64,000 bases of DNA from GCA-2746235 sp049609225 (GCA_049609225.1 JBMYYH010000001.1:85139-149138), one strand, 5' to 3'; shown: positions 1-9,061, numbered from the stretch's first letter. Numbers and translations are program-made. Notes: generated from the letters alone by a model not told the origin.

Positions 1-1
1 C

Positions 2-1096
2 ACTTGGTTGGAGCTGTTCTTTGACCTCGTTTTCGTTGCTGCTATCAGCGTGGTGACCCACAACCTCCTGGCTGTCCACGACGGGCATCTCGAACATGGA
101 CATGCCTGGCTATTTCCCCAGGAACTCATCCCCATCTGGTGGGTGTGGGCTTCCCAAACCCTCTTCGCCAATCGTTTCGACACCGACGGCCACCATCACC
201 GCCTGGCCAATCTCATAATTATGCTGTTGGTGGCGACCATAGCCACCCTTCTTGGGGGCGCCTGGGCTCAAGAGACGGGAATGTTCCTGGCCTTCTACAT
301 CTCGGTGCGGATGATTTTGGCTTGGCTTTATCGACAAGCCTCAGAGCATCAGGCCGTGTGTAAACCATTCGCACGTAAGATGAGTTTGGCAGTTGTCCTG
401 GGCACCGCGATTTCCGCTACAGCGTTATTTCCTTCCTCACCGTGGCGTGAAATTTTATTCCTCTCAGGAATCGCATTTGAGATGATTTGTGTTGCACTTT
501 GGAGTAAGGATAAAGATGCGCCAGAGGTCGACCGAGAACACCTCATCGAGCGCACCGGTTTGTTGTCCATTATTTTGCTCGGCGAGTCGGTCCTTAACTT
601 GGTTTCGGCCCTGCGCAATTACAATTGGACGCCGTGGAGCCTGTCCGCTGGCCTTTCCGGGTTCATTATGCTGGGCAGCATTTGGTGGATTTATTTCGAC
701 AGCTTCAACCGACTCGGACAGGCCAAGCGACTGCGCAATGGCCTGGTGGTGCTGTATTCGCACGCGTTGTTCATCATGGGACTCGGCATTCTTGCCAGCC
801 TGATCGCTCACGCTGTGCGCAGCGACATCGTCATGACCGACTATCGCGTACTCGCAATCGGTGGCATGACTTTGCTATATCTGGGGAAGCAGATTCAGTA
901 CTACGTAGCCTTCCCGCCCTATCGCCGGAATATCCTCATCAACACGTCAGTCTGCATCGGCATCACTGCGGGCTCTGCGTTTTTACCTCGCCCTGAAATG
1001 GCCCTGATGGGCGCAACATGTGGACTCCTGTTCTGCGTTTTCAGCAGTGTCCGCTGGACCCTGAGCAAAGACGTTTCGGCGTACTTGAAGGGTTAG
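2..1096 (+). CDS. LtrA family (low temperature requirement A) membrane protein, 5' truncated by window edge
   Basis: An integral membrane protein of the bacterial LtrA family, whose biochemical role is not established. The open frame runs off the left edge. Reading from base 2 gives TWLELFFDLVFVA, the family's hallmark N-terminal motif, so only the first few residues should be missing. About 364 residues are present, with roughly ten hydrophobic segments. A TTG at base 8 could be mistaken for a start, but the family motif begins before it, so the true start lies outside the window. The next gene follows 10 bp after the stop on the same strand. Confidence 0.8.
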   Translation, partial: TWLELFFDLVFVAAISVVTHNLLAVHDGHLEHGHAWLFPQELIPIWWVWASQTLFANRFDTDGHHHRLANLIIMLLVATIATLLGGAWAQETGMFLAFYISVRMILAWLYRQASEHQAVCKPFARKMSLAVVLGTAISATALFPSSPWREILFLSGIAFEMICVALWSKDKDAPEVDREHLIERTGLLSIILLGESVLNLVSALRNYNWTPWSLSAGLSGFIMLGSIWWIYFDSFNRLGQAKRLRNGLVVLYSHALFIMGLGILASLIAHAVRSDIVMTDYRVLAIGGMTLLYLGKQIQYYVAFPPYRRNILINTSVCIGITAGSAFLPRPEMALMGATCGLLFCVFSSVRWTLSKDVSAYLKG

Positions 1097-1106
1097 ACTC
1101 GTAAGC

Positions 1107-2423
1107 ATGCCGTTGCTCCTGGCACTTGCCCTGACCCTAGCCCCGCAAGACCCTTCCGCGGAATCCGTGAATGTGGCTTCGGAGGCTTCCGATCCCTTTG
1201 GCGCCGTTGCGATGCCGGAGTTGGACCGCAGTGAATACCGTGCTTGGCGTAGGTACTTGCGTCCGACGGATGAGGAAGCAGCCTTTGAAGCGATTCCGTG
1301 GCTCCCCACCTTTGCGGATGGCTTGAAGGCCGCCGAAGAAGCGCAGTTGCCGCTCCTGCTGTGGGTGATGAACGGGCATCCGCTCGGCTGTACGTGAAAC
1401 AATGGTGTCGCGGGCCGTGTGTCCGTGTTCTCTGATCCACGGATTGCAGAGTTGTCGAAGGCATTCCTGCCTGCGGCGGATGAGGTTTGGCGTTTGCAGC
1501 GCGGCGGCGATGCCGAATGTCAGTTCTTCCAGCGCGCGGTCAACGGTGGCAAGTTGATCACCGACAATGGCACGCGCCAAGGCATCTACGTGATGGCGCC
1601 TTCGGGTGAGGTGCTGGCGCGCGTGAACAGCCTGAAGGCCGATCGCGTCTTGCAGATGATGCAGGAAGGACTGGCCGCATGGGAAGCACTACCGGAGGAA
1701 CGCCGCCATCTGGCGTCGGATACACGACTGGAGGGTGAGGAGCGCTGGGAAGATTCCCGCCCGACGGAAGGTTTGTTGTTGTCGCGCATCGTGCGTGACC
1801 TACCCGTCGAAGGCACGGTGGACGGCACCCGCGCCACGCGTTGGAATCGCGATACATTGTGGTTCTCCAAGGAGGAGGTGGAACAGTTGGTCAAGGATGC
1901 ACGGGACCGACCGGCCGATTGGGTGCCCCTCCCCCGCGCCTTCGCCCGACGGCTGGCCTGCTTCACCTTCGTCGACAATGTCTACGGCCAGTGCATTCCC
2001 TTCGACATGGAGGATGTCACGCAGATGCAATTGGAAGTGCGTTGGGAGTCCGAAGACGACGACAACCTGCACCTTCGGTTCCGCGGACGTACGGCGGCTG
2101 CGGAAGATGGCGAGTGGCGTCTGGGCGAGAACTTGTGGAAGCCGAAGAACATGCATGCGCATGCCTTGGAAACCACCATGCTCGGCAGTGGCACTTTCGA
2201 CCTACACAGCCGCAGCTTCGTTGCCTTCGAGATGCTCGCACTCGGACGTCGCAGCGGCTTCACAGAGTTGAACAGCCGACGTTTCCGCCCCGAGCCAGGC
2301 GGCATCGGCTTTTTGATTCAACTGGATCGTCGCGCCTGGTCCGCCGCACCGACCTTCATCGCGCTTTATGAAGCGGATTGGGTCAAGCCGCCGACCAAAG
2401 GGCGGGAACTGACCAAAGACTAA
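1107..2423 (+). CDS. Candidate selenoprotein: secreted thioredoxin-like protein with in-frame TGA (Sec97)
   Basis: The frame opens at ATG 1107 with a hydrophobic signal-like N-terminus (MPLLLALALTLA). It meets a TGA at 1395-1397 and then continues in exactly the same frame to 2423 with no other stop, giving 438 residues if the TGA is read. Both halves belong together. The strand LPLLLWVMNGHPLGCT leads into TGA, NNG and a helix with FSDPRIAELSKAFLP, which is the layout of a thioredoxin fold where the redox site follows the first strand. The TGA codon falls two residues after a cysteine (Cys95-Thr-Sec97), a plausible redox pair. A hairpin resembling a bacterial SECIS follows directly. The C-terminal 240 residues are not recognised. 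Selenocysteine insertion is inferred. The alternative is a nonsense mutation, but the intact downstream 340 codons argue against long decay. If the TGA is a true stop, 1419 (GTG) would be the only downstream start and would lack a signal peptide. Confidence 0.65.
1398..1429 (+). promoter_or_regulatory. bSECIS-like hairpin directly after TGA codon
   Basis: As RNA, 1398-1401 plus 1403-1405 can pair with 1423-1425 plus 1426-1429 (seven pairs, one G-U, one bulged A). After a small internal loop that leaves U residues unpaired, 1409-1412 can pair with 1418-1421, closing a five-base loop GGCCG at 1413-1417. Bacterial SECIS elements known from Escherichia coli formate dehydrogenase have a short upper stem, an unpaired U and a small loop starting with G. 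This hairpin has these traits, but its loop begins 15 nt after the TGA, slightly closer than the usual spacing. Folding was done by eye. Confidence 0.4.
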
Positions 2424-2429
2424 GGCGCA

Positions 2430-4064
2430 TCAGGCCTTGCCCTTAGCGGCTTCGCGGATGCCAAGCCGCACGCTGAGGTGATGCAGATTGCTGCGATGCA
2501 TGCCGAGTTCGCGTGCTGCCGCGGCCCATACTCCGTCGTGGCGAAGCAGTGCCTCACGAATGAGCATGCGCTGATAGTCCTCGACGGCTTCGCGCAATGG
2601 CCGTGGCTCATTTTTGGCCTCCTCAGAGGTTGGAGTCTCCATCTTGACCGGTGGGACCTCCACCGACGCACTCTCCTTCTCCGACACATTCGCTGGCACG
2701 AAGTCGCCACCTAGGTCGGCGCGTTGCACCAGGATGAGGTTGCCGCGCAATACGCGGCCACTCGCTCGGAGGACCGCTCTGGAAAGGGTGTTCTCCAGTT
2801 CACGCACGTTTCCAGGCCAAGCGAACTCACGTAGGGCTTCGAGGGCGTCGGGGTGGAGGCGAATTGGGCCTAGACCTAACTGACGTCGGGTCTGATCGCA
2901 GAAATGACCGGACAGGACCGCGATGTCTTCGCGTCGGGCGCGGAGAGGCGGGACCACCAAACGGCAGACGTCGAGGCGGTGCAGCAGGTCCGAGCGGAAA
3001 TGGCCGGCCTCAACCTCCTTTTCCAAGACGCGATTGGTGGCTGCAAAAACTCGTACTGAAACACGATGCGTCTTGTCCGAACCCACGCGCTGGATCTCTC
3101 CTGATTGCAGCGCACGAAGCAGCTTGGGTTGCACCGACATCGGCAACTCTCCAATCTCATCAAGGAAAAGGCATCCACCATCGGCAACTTGGAATTTGCC
3201 CAAGCGCTTGTGCGTCGCACCGGTGAAGCTGCCGGATTCATGGCCGAAGAGTTCGCTCTCCACCACGGATTCCGGCAAGGCTGCACAGTTCACATAGATC
3301 AGTGGCTTGGCCGAACGGGTCGACTCCTGATGCAGGCGCTGGACCACGAGTTCCTTACCGGCGCCGGTCTCGCCGGTGATGAGTACTGGAAAATCAGAGC
3401 CCGCGAACAGGGCAATCTCTTCCAGCAGGTTCGACATCGCCTCACTCTGCCCCACCATACGCACGGTTGGCTTGGGCCCCTCAGCCAACAGGGCGTCGGC
3501 AATGAGGTCTTGCTTCTGGGCCGCGCGCTCGAGGGCGTCGTCCAGATCGGCGGTGCGCAGTGCCGCGGTGGCGAAGGCTGCGAGCAGATCGAGCAGGATG
3601 ATGGGCACCTTGTCGAAGGTCCCCGGTGCGATGGCATCCAACGCAAGGACTCCGATCAAGCGATCTCCGATCCGAAGGGGCACTCCCATGCAGGCATGGA
3701 CGTGACTTGTGAAACCTTTGTGCCCATCAAGCAGACCATCAAAGGGGTCGGCCAACGGCGAGTCTGCAGGGAATCGCACCGCCTCTTCGGCTTTGCAGAT
3801 GACGGAAAACCGCGGGTTATCCGAGATGTGGAAAGCGTGACCATGGGCCTCGTCAGCCAGTCCCAGGGAAGCCACTGGGATGAGGGCTTCGTCTTGGGTC
3901 CGTAGCAGGGTGACGGCATCCGCCTTCAACAAGCGCTGCACGCCGACCACGAAGCGTTGGTAACGCTGCTCGGGGTCCAGGGTCAAAACGAGGTCTTGGG
4001 CAAGATCCCGCAGCCCTGGAAGCAGCGAAAGCGTTGTCGTTTGCACATCAGTTGTCGTTTTCAC
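2430..4064 (-). CDS. norR: NorR-type nitric-oxide-sensing sigma-54 activator
   Basis: A 544-residue enhancer-binding protein in three parts: an N-terminal GAF domain (about 25-180), an AAA+ sigma-54 interaction domain (about 200-440) and a C-terminal Fis-type helix-turn-helix (about 500-540). Walker A is GETGAGKE at 231-238, Walker B is LFLDEIGEL around 299-307, and the sigma-54 contact loop is GSFTGA at 278-283, a Ser variant of GAFTGA. In the GAF domain, Asp106 and Asp109 (DPFDG), His123 and Cys125 (HACMG) and Asp143 line up with the iron-binding residues of E. coli NorR, which binds NO at a mononuclear non-heme iron. The gene is divergent from the nor/nir operon, whose promoter is of sigma-54 type. 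It very probably activates that operon in response to NO. Confidence 0.92.
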   Translation of the reverse strand: MKTTTDVQTTTLSLLPGLRDLAQDLVLTLDPEQRYQRFVVGVQRLLKADAVTLLRTQDEALIPVASLGLADEAHGHAFHISDNPRFSVICKAEEAVRFPADSPLADPFDGLLDGHKGFTSHVHACMGVPLRIGDRLIGVLALDAIAPGTFDKVPIILLDLLAAFATAALRTADLDDALERAAQKQDLIADALLAEGPKPTVRMVGQSEAMSNLLEEIALFAGSDFPVLITGETGAGKELVVQRLHQESTRSAKPLIYVNCAALPESVVESELFGHESGSFTGATHKRLGKFQVADGGCLFLDEIGELPMSVQPKLLRALQSGEIQRVGSDKTHRVSVRVFAATNRVLEKEVEAGHFRSDLLHRLDVCRLVVPPLRARREDIAVLSGHFCDQTRRQLGLGPIRLHPDALEALREFAWPGNVRELENTLSRAVLRASGRVLRGNLILVQRADLGGDFVPANVSEKESASVEVPPVKMETPTSEEAKNEPRPLREAVEDYQRMLIREALLRHDGVWAAAARELGMHRSNLHHLSVRLGIREAAKGKA

Positions 4065-4096
4065 AGCGGGTATTGTAGTCGAAAAAACAACCTCAA

Positions 4097-4151
4097 AATC
4101 TCGAATTTCGGGAGATTACTCTATTTTCGGAGTTAGAGATATTAATATCTC
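4097..4151. promoter_or_regulatory. Three tandem inverted repeats, probable NorR enhancer sites
   Basis: The norR-norC intergenic region contains AATCTC-N9-GAGATT (4097-4117), CTCTA-N10-TAGAG (4119-4138) and the perfect 16-base palindrome GAGATATTAATATCTC (4136-4151). They lie immediately upstream of the sigma-54 promoter. In E. coli, NorR binds three sites upstream of norVW. The half-site sequence here differs, so assignment to this NorR rests on position, number and symmetry. Confidence 0.6.
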
Positions 4152-4166
4152 GGCACGCTTTTTGCT
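4151..4166 (+). promoter_or_regulatory. Sigma-54 promoter of the nor/nir operon
   Basis: CGGCACG-N4-TTGCT matches the sigma-54 consensus TGGCACG-N4-TTGCW at all but the first base. The invariant GG (4152-4153) and GC (4164-4165) are exactly ten bases apart. Transcription would start near 4176-4178, giving a leader of about 45 bases before norC. The promoter fits the divergently encoded NorR-type activator. Confidence 0.85.
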
Positions 4167-4221
4167 CCCTCCCCGGTGAGCCAAGAGCTCAACCTCCCAA
4201 CCCAAGACCTGAGAACACCTC

Positions 4222-4953
4222 ATGCTCACCAAATCAGCCGCCAAAGCGTTCTTCCTGGGCGGCACAGCCTTGTGCAGCATCGCCTTCGTGCTCCTCTCCA
4301 TGGACACGCTGGCACAGATGCCGGATCGCTCGAACCAGGACCAGATGTCGGATTCCGTCGTACGCGGACACCATATCTGGAACAAGAACAACTGTATGGG
4401 CTGCCACACCATCATGGGTGAAGGCGCCTACTACGCACCGGAATTGACCCTTGTCATGGAACGACGCTCCAAAGCTTGGATCGCCGAATTCCTGAAGGAC
4501 CCGGAGCGCATGTACCCAGGTCGCCGCAAGATGACCAAGTACGACTTCTTCGATCCTGCCATCGTCGGTGAGGAAGAAGCTGCCAAGAACGTCGACGACA
4601 TCGTCGCCTTCTTTACATGGGTCGGCAAGATCGACCTCAACGGCTTCCCGGCTGAGCCGGATATGGCTACTTCGCCTCGGCTCGTGACTCCTGATGTCAC
4701 CGAGTCGGACGCCCTGTCCGCTGCCCCTACATACTTTTCCACGGTTTGCACGAGCTGTCACGCCGTCAATGGCGCCGGCGGCAACGTCGGTCCGGACCTG
4801 GCTGGTGTTGCCGACCGCTATGAGCCAGATTACCTACGCAAGTGGGTTTCCGACCCGAACTCGGTGAAGCCTGGCACCGCCATGCCAAACCTTGGCCTTC
4901 AAGGCGAAGAGCTCGAGCAAATCCTTTCCTACCTAGGAACCCTCAAGGAGTAG
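4222..4953 (+). CDS. norC: Nitric oxide reductase cytochrome c subunit NorC with extra C-terminal heme c domain
   Basis: The electron-entry subunit of cytochrome c-dependent nitric oxide reductase. An N-terminal membrane anchor (about residues 8-27) is followed by the NorC heme c domain with CMGCH at 58-62 and the typical GEGAYYAPELT stretch. Ordinary NorC proteins end at about 150 residues. This one has 243, and a second class I cytochrome c domain follows with CTSCH at 176-180, GPDLAGVADR and a likely axial Met221. The protein is therefore predicted to be diheme. norB starts 4 bp downstream. The extra domain could accept electrons from the periplasmic donor pool. Confidence 0.92.
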   Translation: MLTKSAAKAFFLGGTALCSIAFVLLSMDTLAQMPDRSNQDQMSDSVVRGHHIWNKNNCMGCHTIMGEGAYYAPELTLVMERRSKAWIAEFLKDPERMYPGRRKMTKYDFFDPAIVGEEEAAKNVDDIVAFFTWVGKIDLNGFPAEPDMATSPRLVTPDVTESDALSAAPTYFSTVCTSCHAVNGAGGNVGPDLAGVADRYEPDYLRKWVSDPNSVKPGTAMPNLGLQGEELEQILSYLGTLKE

Positions 4954-4957
4954 GACC

Positions 4958-6307
4958 ATGTACGCAAAATCAACCAAGCTCGCGTGGACCTTCTTCGCCA
5001 CGTGCATGGGCCTGTTCGCCCTGCAACTCCTCTATGGATTCATCCTCGGCTTCGACCGCATGGGCTTCGATGTGCTCCATGATTGGATCCCCTTCAACAC
5101 AGCACGCGCGACGCACACCAACCTGCTCGTCGTGTGGCTCTTGGCCGGCTTCATGGGTTCGGCCTACTACATCATCCCGCAGGAATCCGGTCGTGAGATC
5201 TGGAGCCCAAAGCTCGCCTGGATCCAATGGCTTTCCTTGGTCTTGGTCGGTGTCGTCGCCCTTATCGGCTACCACCTGAACTACTGGGAAGGACGCAAGT
5301 TCCTCGAGATCCCGCGCCCACTCGACTACCTTGTGGTTGTCAACGTGTTGGCTTTCTTGTTCAACCTCCTGATGACCATCTGGACGGGAAAAAACAAGAG
5401 CACGACAGCTATGGTGCTGTTCTTTGGCTTGCTCATGGCCGCGTTGCTGTACCTGCCAGGCATGTACACCTTCGACAACATTGTGCATGATTCCTACTTC
5501 CGCTGGTGGGTGGTCCACCTCTGGGTAGAAGGCGTTTGGGAACTGATCATGGGTGCGATCCTTTCGTTCCTGTTGATCAAACTGACGGGTGTGGACCGCG
5601 AAGTGATCGAGAAGTGGCTGTACATCATCGTCGGCTTCACCTTCCTCTCCGGCATTCTCGGTACCGGGCACCACTACTACTTCACTGGCGCTCCCGGCTA
5701 CTGGCTCATGGTTGGTGGAATTTTCTCGGCCCTCGAGCCGCTGGCCTTCCTCGGCATGGCCATGTACGCCATCGTCATGGCGCGCAGGGGCGGACGTAAT
5801 CATCCAAACAAACTCGCTCTGACGTGGACCATTGGTTGCGCCATCATGAGTTTCGTCGGTGCTGGATTCCTTGGCTTTGCGCATACCCTTCCGGCGGTCA
5901 ACATGTGGACGCACGGAACGCTGGTAACGGCAATGCACGGTCACATGGCTTTCTGGGGCGCTTACGCGATGCTCATCCTGGCAATGATCACCTACGCCTT
6001 GCCGGAAATGACTGGGCGCAACCTCTTTAAGGGTTGGATCCCGGAATGGGCATTCTGGCTCAGCAACATTGGCATGATTTCGATGACGGGCGCCTTCGCC
6101 GTCATGGGTGTCGCCCAGGTGTACATGGAGCGTAAGTCCGGCATGGACTTCCTCGATGTGCAGGAGAGCTTGGAAATCCACGCTTTCGGCTTAGTCCTTG
6201 CTGCGGCGTTGTTCTCCATCGGCATTGGATTGTTCATCAAGAACTTCATCAGCTACGGCCTCCCGAACGACGAGGTCTTGGCAGCCCAAGAGGGCATAGA
6301 GGGTTAG
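4958..6307 (+). CDS. norB: Nitric oxide reductase catalytic subunit NorB
   Basis: Reduces two NO to N2O at a heme b3/non-heme iron centre in the membrane. The 449-residue protein has about twelve membrane segments. Metal ligands can be placed: His53 and His329 for heme b, His327 for heme b3 (AMHGHMAFW), and His187, His238 and His239 for FeB. Glu191 and Glu195 (HLWVEGVWE) and Glu260 match the conserved glutamates of cNOR. There is no N-terminal quinol-oxidase extension, so this is the cytochrome c-dependent type, in agreement with the adjacent norC. Confidence 0.96.
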   Translation: MYAKSTKLAWTFFATCMGLFALQLLYGFILGFDRMGFDVLHDWIPFNTARATHTNLLVVWLLAGFMGSAYYIIPQESGREIWSPKLAWIQWLSLVLVGVVALIGYHLNYWEGRKFLEIPRPLDYLVVVNVLAFLFNLLMTIWTGKNKSTTAMVLFFGLLMAALLYLPGMYTFDNIVHDSYFRWWVVHLWVEGVWELIMGAILSFLLIKLTGVDREVIEKWLYIIVGFTFLSGILGTGHHYYFTGAPGYWLMVGGIFSALEPLAFLGMAMYAIVMARRGGRNHPNKLALTWTIGCAIMSFVGAGFLGFAHTLPAVNMWTHGTLVTAMHGHMAFWGAYAMLILAMITYALPEMTGRNLFKGWIPEWAFWLSNIGMISMTGAFAVMGVAQVYMERKSGMDFLDVQESLEIHAFGLVLAAALFSIGIGLFIKNFISYGLPNDEVLAAQEGIEG

Positions 6308-6310
6308 GAA

Positions 6311-7126
6311 ATGTCTGGGACCAACGTCATGTCTGAAAGTCAACAAGAGAAGGGGTTGGTCCCTTTCTACCAACCCATCGCGCAGGAGACCGATCTGTTC
6401 CTGCACTGCTGGCAGCAGAAACTGCCACTCATGCTCAAGGGGCCGACTGGCTGTGGTAAATCTCGATTCGTCGAACACATGGCAGAGCAGCTAGGCCGGC
6501 CTCTTGTTTCCGTCGCCTGTCACGACGACACCAGCGCTTCCGATCTACTCGGTCGTTGGTTGGTGCGCGGCGGCGACACCGTATGGCAAGATGGCCCTGC
6601 AACGCGCGCCGTGCGTGAGGGAGCCATCCTCTACCTCGACGAAGTGGCGGAAGCCCGGCCCGATGTGGTCGTGGCCATCCACCCCCTTACTGACCACCGC
6701 CGTCGTCTGTTCTTGGAGCGCCACGATGAAGTGCTCGAAGCCATCGACGACTTCATGTTGGTGGTCTCCTTCAACCCCGGTTATCAGAAGGGTTGGAAGG
6801 AACTGAAGCCTTCGACGCGGCAACGTTTCGTCGCGCATAGCTTCGACTATCCCACGCCCGAACTCGAGACCCGCATTCTCTGCGGCGAGACCGGATGTGA
6901 AGTCGACCTCGCCAAACGCCTGGTGAAACTCGCCGGCAAGTTGCGCGGCCTGGAAGAGCTCGGCTTGGCAGAGAAAGCATCCACGCGCTTGTTGGTAGAC
7001 GCAGTCCGCCTCATCCAAGCAGGCATGGCACCTCGTGTCGCTTGCATCGCTGCGATCTGCGAACCGCTGTCGGACGAAGCCGACATCCTCGAAGCCCTAC
7101 GCGAAGTCGTCACGCTCGCCTTCTAG
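6311..7126 (+). CDS. norQ: NorQ/CbbQ-family MoxR-like AAA+ ATPase
   Basis: A 271-residue AAA+ ATPase required for activation of nitric oxide reductase in denitrifiers, probably by inserting the non-heme iron together with NorD. Walker A GPTGCGKS lies at about 44-51 and Walker B ILYLDEVAEA near 98-107. The C-terminal helical part is typical of the CbbQ/NirQ/NorQ group. The gene starts 3 bp after norB and norD starts 4 bp after its stop, giving the usual norCBQD order. Confidence 0.93.
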   Translation: MSGTNVMSESQQEKGLVPFYQPIAQETDLFLHCWQQKLPLMLKGPTGCGKSRFVEHMAEQLGRPLVSVACHDDTSASDLLGRWLVRGGDTVWQDGPATRAVREGAILYLDEVAEARPDVVVAIHPLTDHRRRLFLERHDEVLEAIDDFMLVVSFNPGYQKGWKELKPSTRQRFVAHSFDYPTPELETRILCGETGCEVDLAKRLVKLAGKLRGLEELGLAEKASTRLLVDAVRLIQAGMAPRVACIAAICEPLSDEADILEALREVVTLAF

Positions 7127-7130
7127 TCTC

Positions 7131-9041
7131 ATGGTCCGACGCCAAGCACCACCGGAACTCCACCTCGACTTTGCCGAGGAGTTCTTTGGTGCCTTGTGGA
7201 AGCGATTCCGCAAGCGTCCGGTATGTCGCTATGAAGAGCAGGGTGCTCATTTCGAATCGATGGCGGCCTCCTTGGGCGCCGTCGCACAAGCCTTTGCCGG
7301 ACGCCACGTGGTCGTGCGTCGGGCGGAAGGATCCGGAGGAGTGCACTCACATGTGGTGTTGTTGCCACGCCTCATCGCCTTGTCCTCAGAGGTCGCAGTG
7401 AACCGGCGCTTCCTGTTCACGCGTGCGGCTTTGGCAGGCGCCATGATCGCGTCGCAACTGGAGCAGACCGCAGAAAGTGCTGCACCCTCCATTCATCCGG
7501 AGCTCGCGTTCCTGCAACACGCGGTCGACACCGCATGTAGTTTGAGCAAGGAGCATCCCGGATTCGCGGAACGTCTGCAGGAAGGCGCACGCTTGGAGCT
7601 GCAACAACGCCCAGGCGTGGATACCTACCGCGGCCATGGCGAGATCCTTGAACTGGCCCGACGCTCCGCCTTGATTGCCGTGCTGCAGGGGCAGTCTTGG
7701 GAGCCGGATCCATCTTGGTCCGTCGCCCTCACGCGCAAGGCCAAGAAGAGCCTGCCCTCTCCGGCGGTCCTGCTGTTCGGCAGTTCCCTGCCGCGTTCTG
7801 AAATGGATGTCGCTGAGCAGGCGATGTCGGAGGAAGAGAAGGCTGCGGGTATCGCAGCGGATGCCTCGGAAGTCGAGGCGCCGGTGAAGGATCATGTCAA
7901 ACGCATCCTTCTGGAGGACGACGATCCCTACAAGGAGGCGATGCCGGATCATGCCTTCGAGAAGATCTCCTTCGCGGAGAAATACGAGGGTGGAAGACGT
8001 CGGATGGATGGCGAGGATGACATGGATGAGCAACAGCAGTCGCTCGATTCCGTGGACCTGCGCGAACTGATCCGTGGTGGACCGGAAGTCCACAGTATCT
8101 ACAAGGCGGACATCGGGGATACCGAAGGTATTCCAGACGTCGCATCGGTGGATCCGAAGGAGAAGGGAATCACCTACGACGAGTGGGATGAAAAGGCGCG
8201 CTGCTATCGCAGGGATTGGGTCACGGTCTATCCGACCACCTTGCCGCCGTCGGAGGATGCTGCTTCGGAAGAGCAACGCCAACGCCTGGCCTCCACCGTG
8301 CGCACCTGCATGCGCCGTCTCGAACGCAAACGCACCGAGCGACGTTCGCTCGACCGCCAACTCGATGGCAATGAGTTCGACCTCGCCGCCGTGGTCGAGG
8401 ATCACGCGGCCTTGCGTTCCGGACAAACCCCAAGTGGTCGCATCTATCGCCACAACCCGCGCATCGATCGCGACCTCGCCACGACCGTTCTGTTGGACCT
8501 GAGTCTCTCCGCGGATTCCTGGGTCGGCGGACGTCGGGTACTCGACGTCGAACGCGATGCAGCCTTCGTTCTCGGGGAAGTCGCCGAAAAGATCGGCGAT
8601 TCCCTGCAGATCATGGCCTATGCCTCGAACACCCGCAATCTCTGTCGCATGTGGGACGTCAAGTCCTGGCACGAACCATGGCGCCTCGGCGCCGCGCGCC
8701 TGCAACAGCTGAAACCTCAAGGCTACACGCGCATTGGCCCGGCGATTCGCCATGCCACCGCGAGCCTCGAGGCCCATGATGCACGTCATAAGCACCTCAT
8801 CCTCATCACTGACGCCAAACCTACAGATTTCGATCGCTATGAAGGCAACTACGGAGTCCATGACGTCCGCCAAGCCGTGCGTGAAGCGGCTTCGCAGGAC
8901 ATTGGCGTTCACGCCCTCGGCATTGACCCGAAATGCGCTGGCATCCTGCCGGTGATGTTCGGGGTTCGAGGCTGGAAGCTCCTACCCCATCTTGCGGAAC
9001 TTCCTGAAGCACTCGTCAATGCCTATGGCGACCTCTGTTGA
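7131..9041 (+). CDS. norD: NorD, VWA-domain partner of NorQ
   Basis: A soluble 636-residue protein with a C-terminal von Willebrand factor A domain. The MIDAS motif DLSLS occurs in TTVLLDLSLSADSW, about residues 450-463. NorD works with the NorQ ATPase in maturing cNOR. The start chosen is ATG 7131, 4 bp after norQ. The open frame extends upstream into norQ, but no start there is likely. The acidic, low-complexity centre is usual in this family. Confidence 0.9.
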   Translation: MVRRQAPPELHLDFAEEFFGALWKRFRKRPVCRYEEQGAHFESMAASLGAVAQAFAGRHVVVRRAEGSGGVHSHVVLLPRLIALSSEVAVNRRFLFTRAALAGAMIASQLEQTAESAAPSIHPELAFLQHAVDTACSLSKEHPGFAERLQEGARLELQQRPGVDTYRGHGEILELARRSALIAVLQGQSWEPDPSWSVALTRKAKKSLPSPAVLLFGSSLPRSEMDVAEQAMSEEEKAAGIAADASEVEAPVKDHVKRILLEDDDPYKEAMPDHAFEKISFAEKYEGGRRRMDGEDDMDEQQQSLDSVDLRELIRGGPEVHSIYKADIGDTEGIPDVASVDPKEKGITYDEWDEKARCYRRDWVTVYPTTLPPSEDAASEEQRQRLASTVRTCMRRLERKRTERRSLDRQLDGNEFDLAAVVEDHAALRSGQTPSGRIYRHNPRIDRDLATTVLLDLSLSADSWVGGRRVLDVERDAAFVLGEVAEKIGDSLQIMAYASNTRNLCRMWDVKSWHEPWRLGAARLQQLKPQGYTRIGPAIRHATASLEAHDARHKHLILITDAKPTDFDRYEGNYGVHDVRQAVREAASQDIGVHALGIDPKCAGILPVMFGVRGWKLLPHLAELPEALVNAYGDLC

Positions 9042-9061
9042 ACCACTAACGAAAAAACAAC

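Noticed and set aside
1419..2423. Separate gene starting at GTG 1419
   Set aside because: It is in the same frame as the upstream ORF, would lack a signal peptide and the first strand of its fold, and its start lies inside the hairpin; one TGA-containing gene explains the data better.
4970..6181. 403-codon open frame on the minus strand
   Set aside because: Shadow of norB.
7386..8912. 508-codon open frame on the minus strand
   Set aside because: Shadow of norD.
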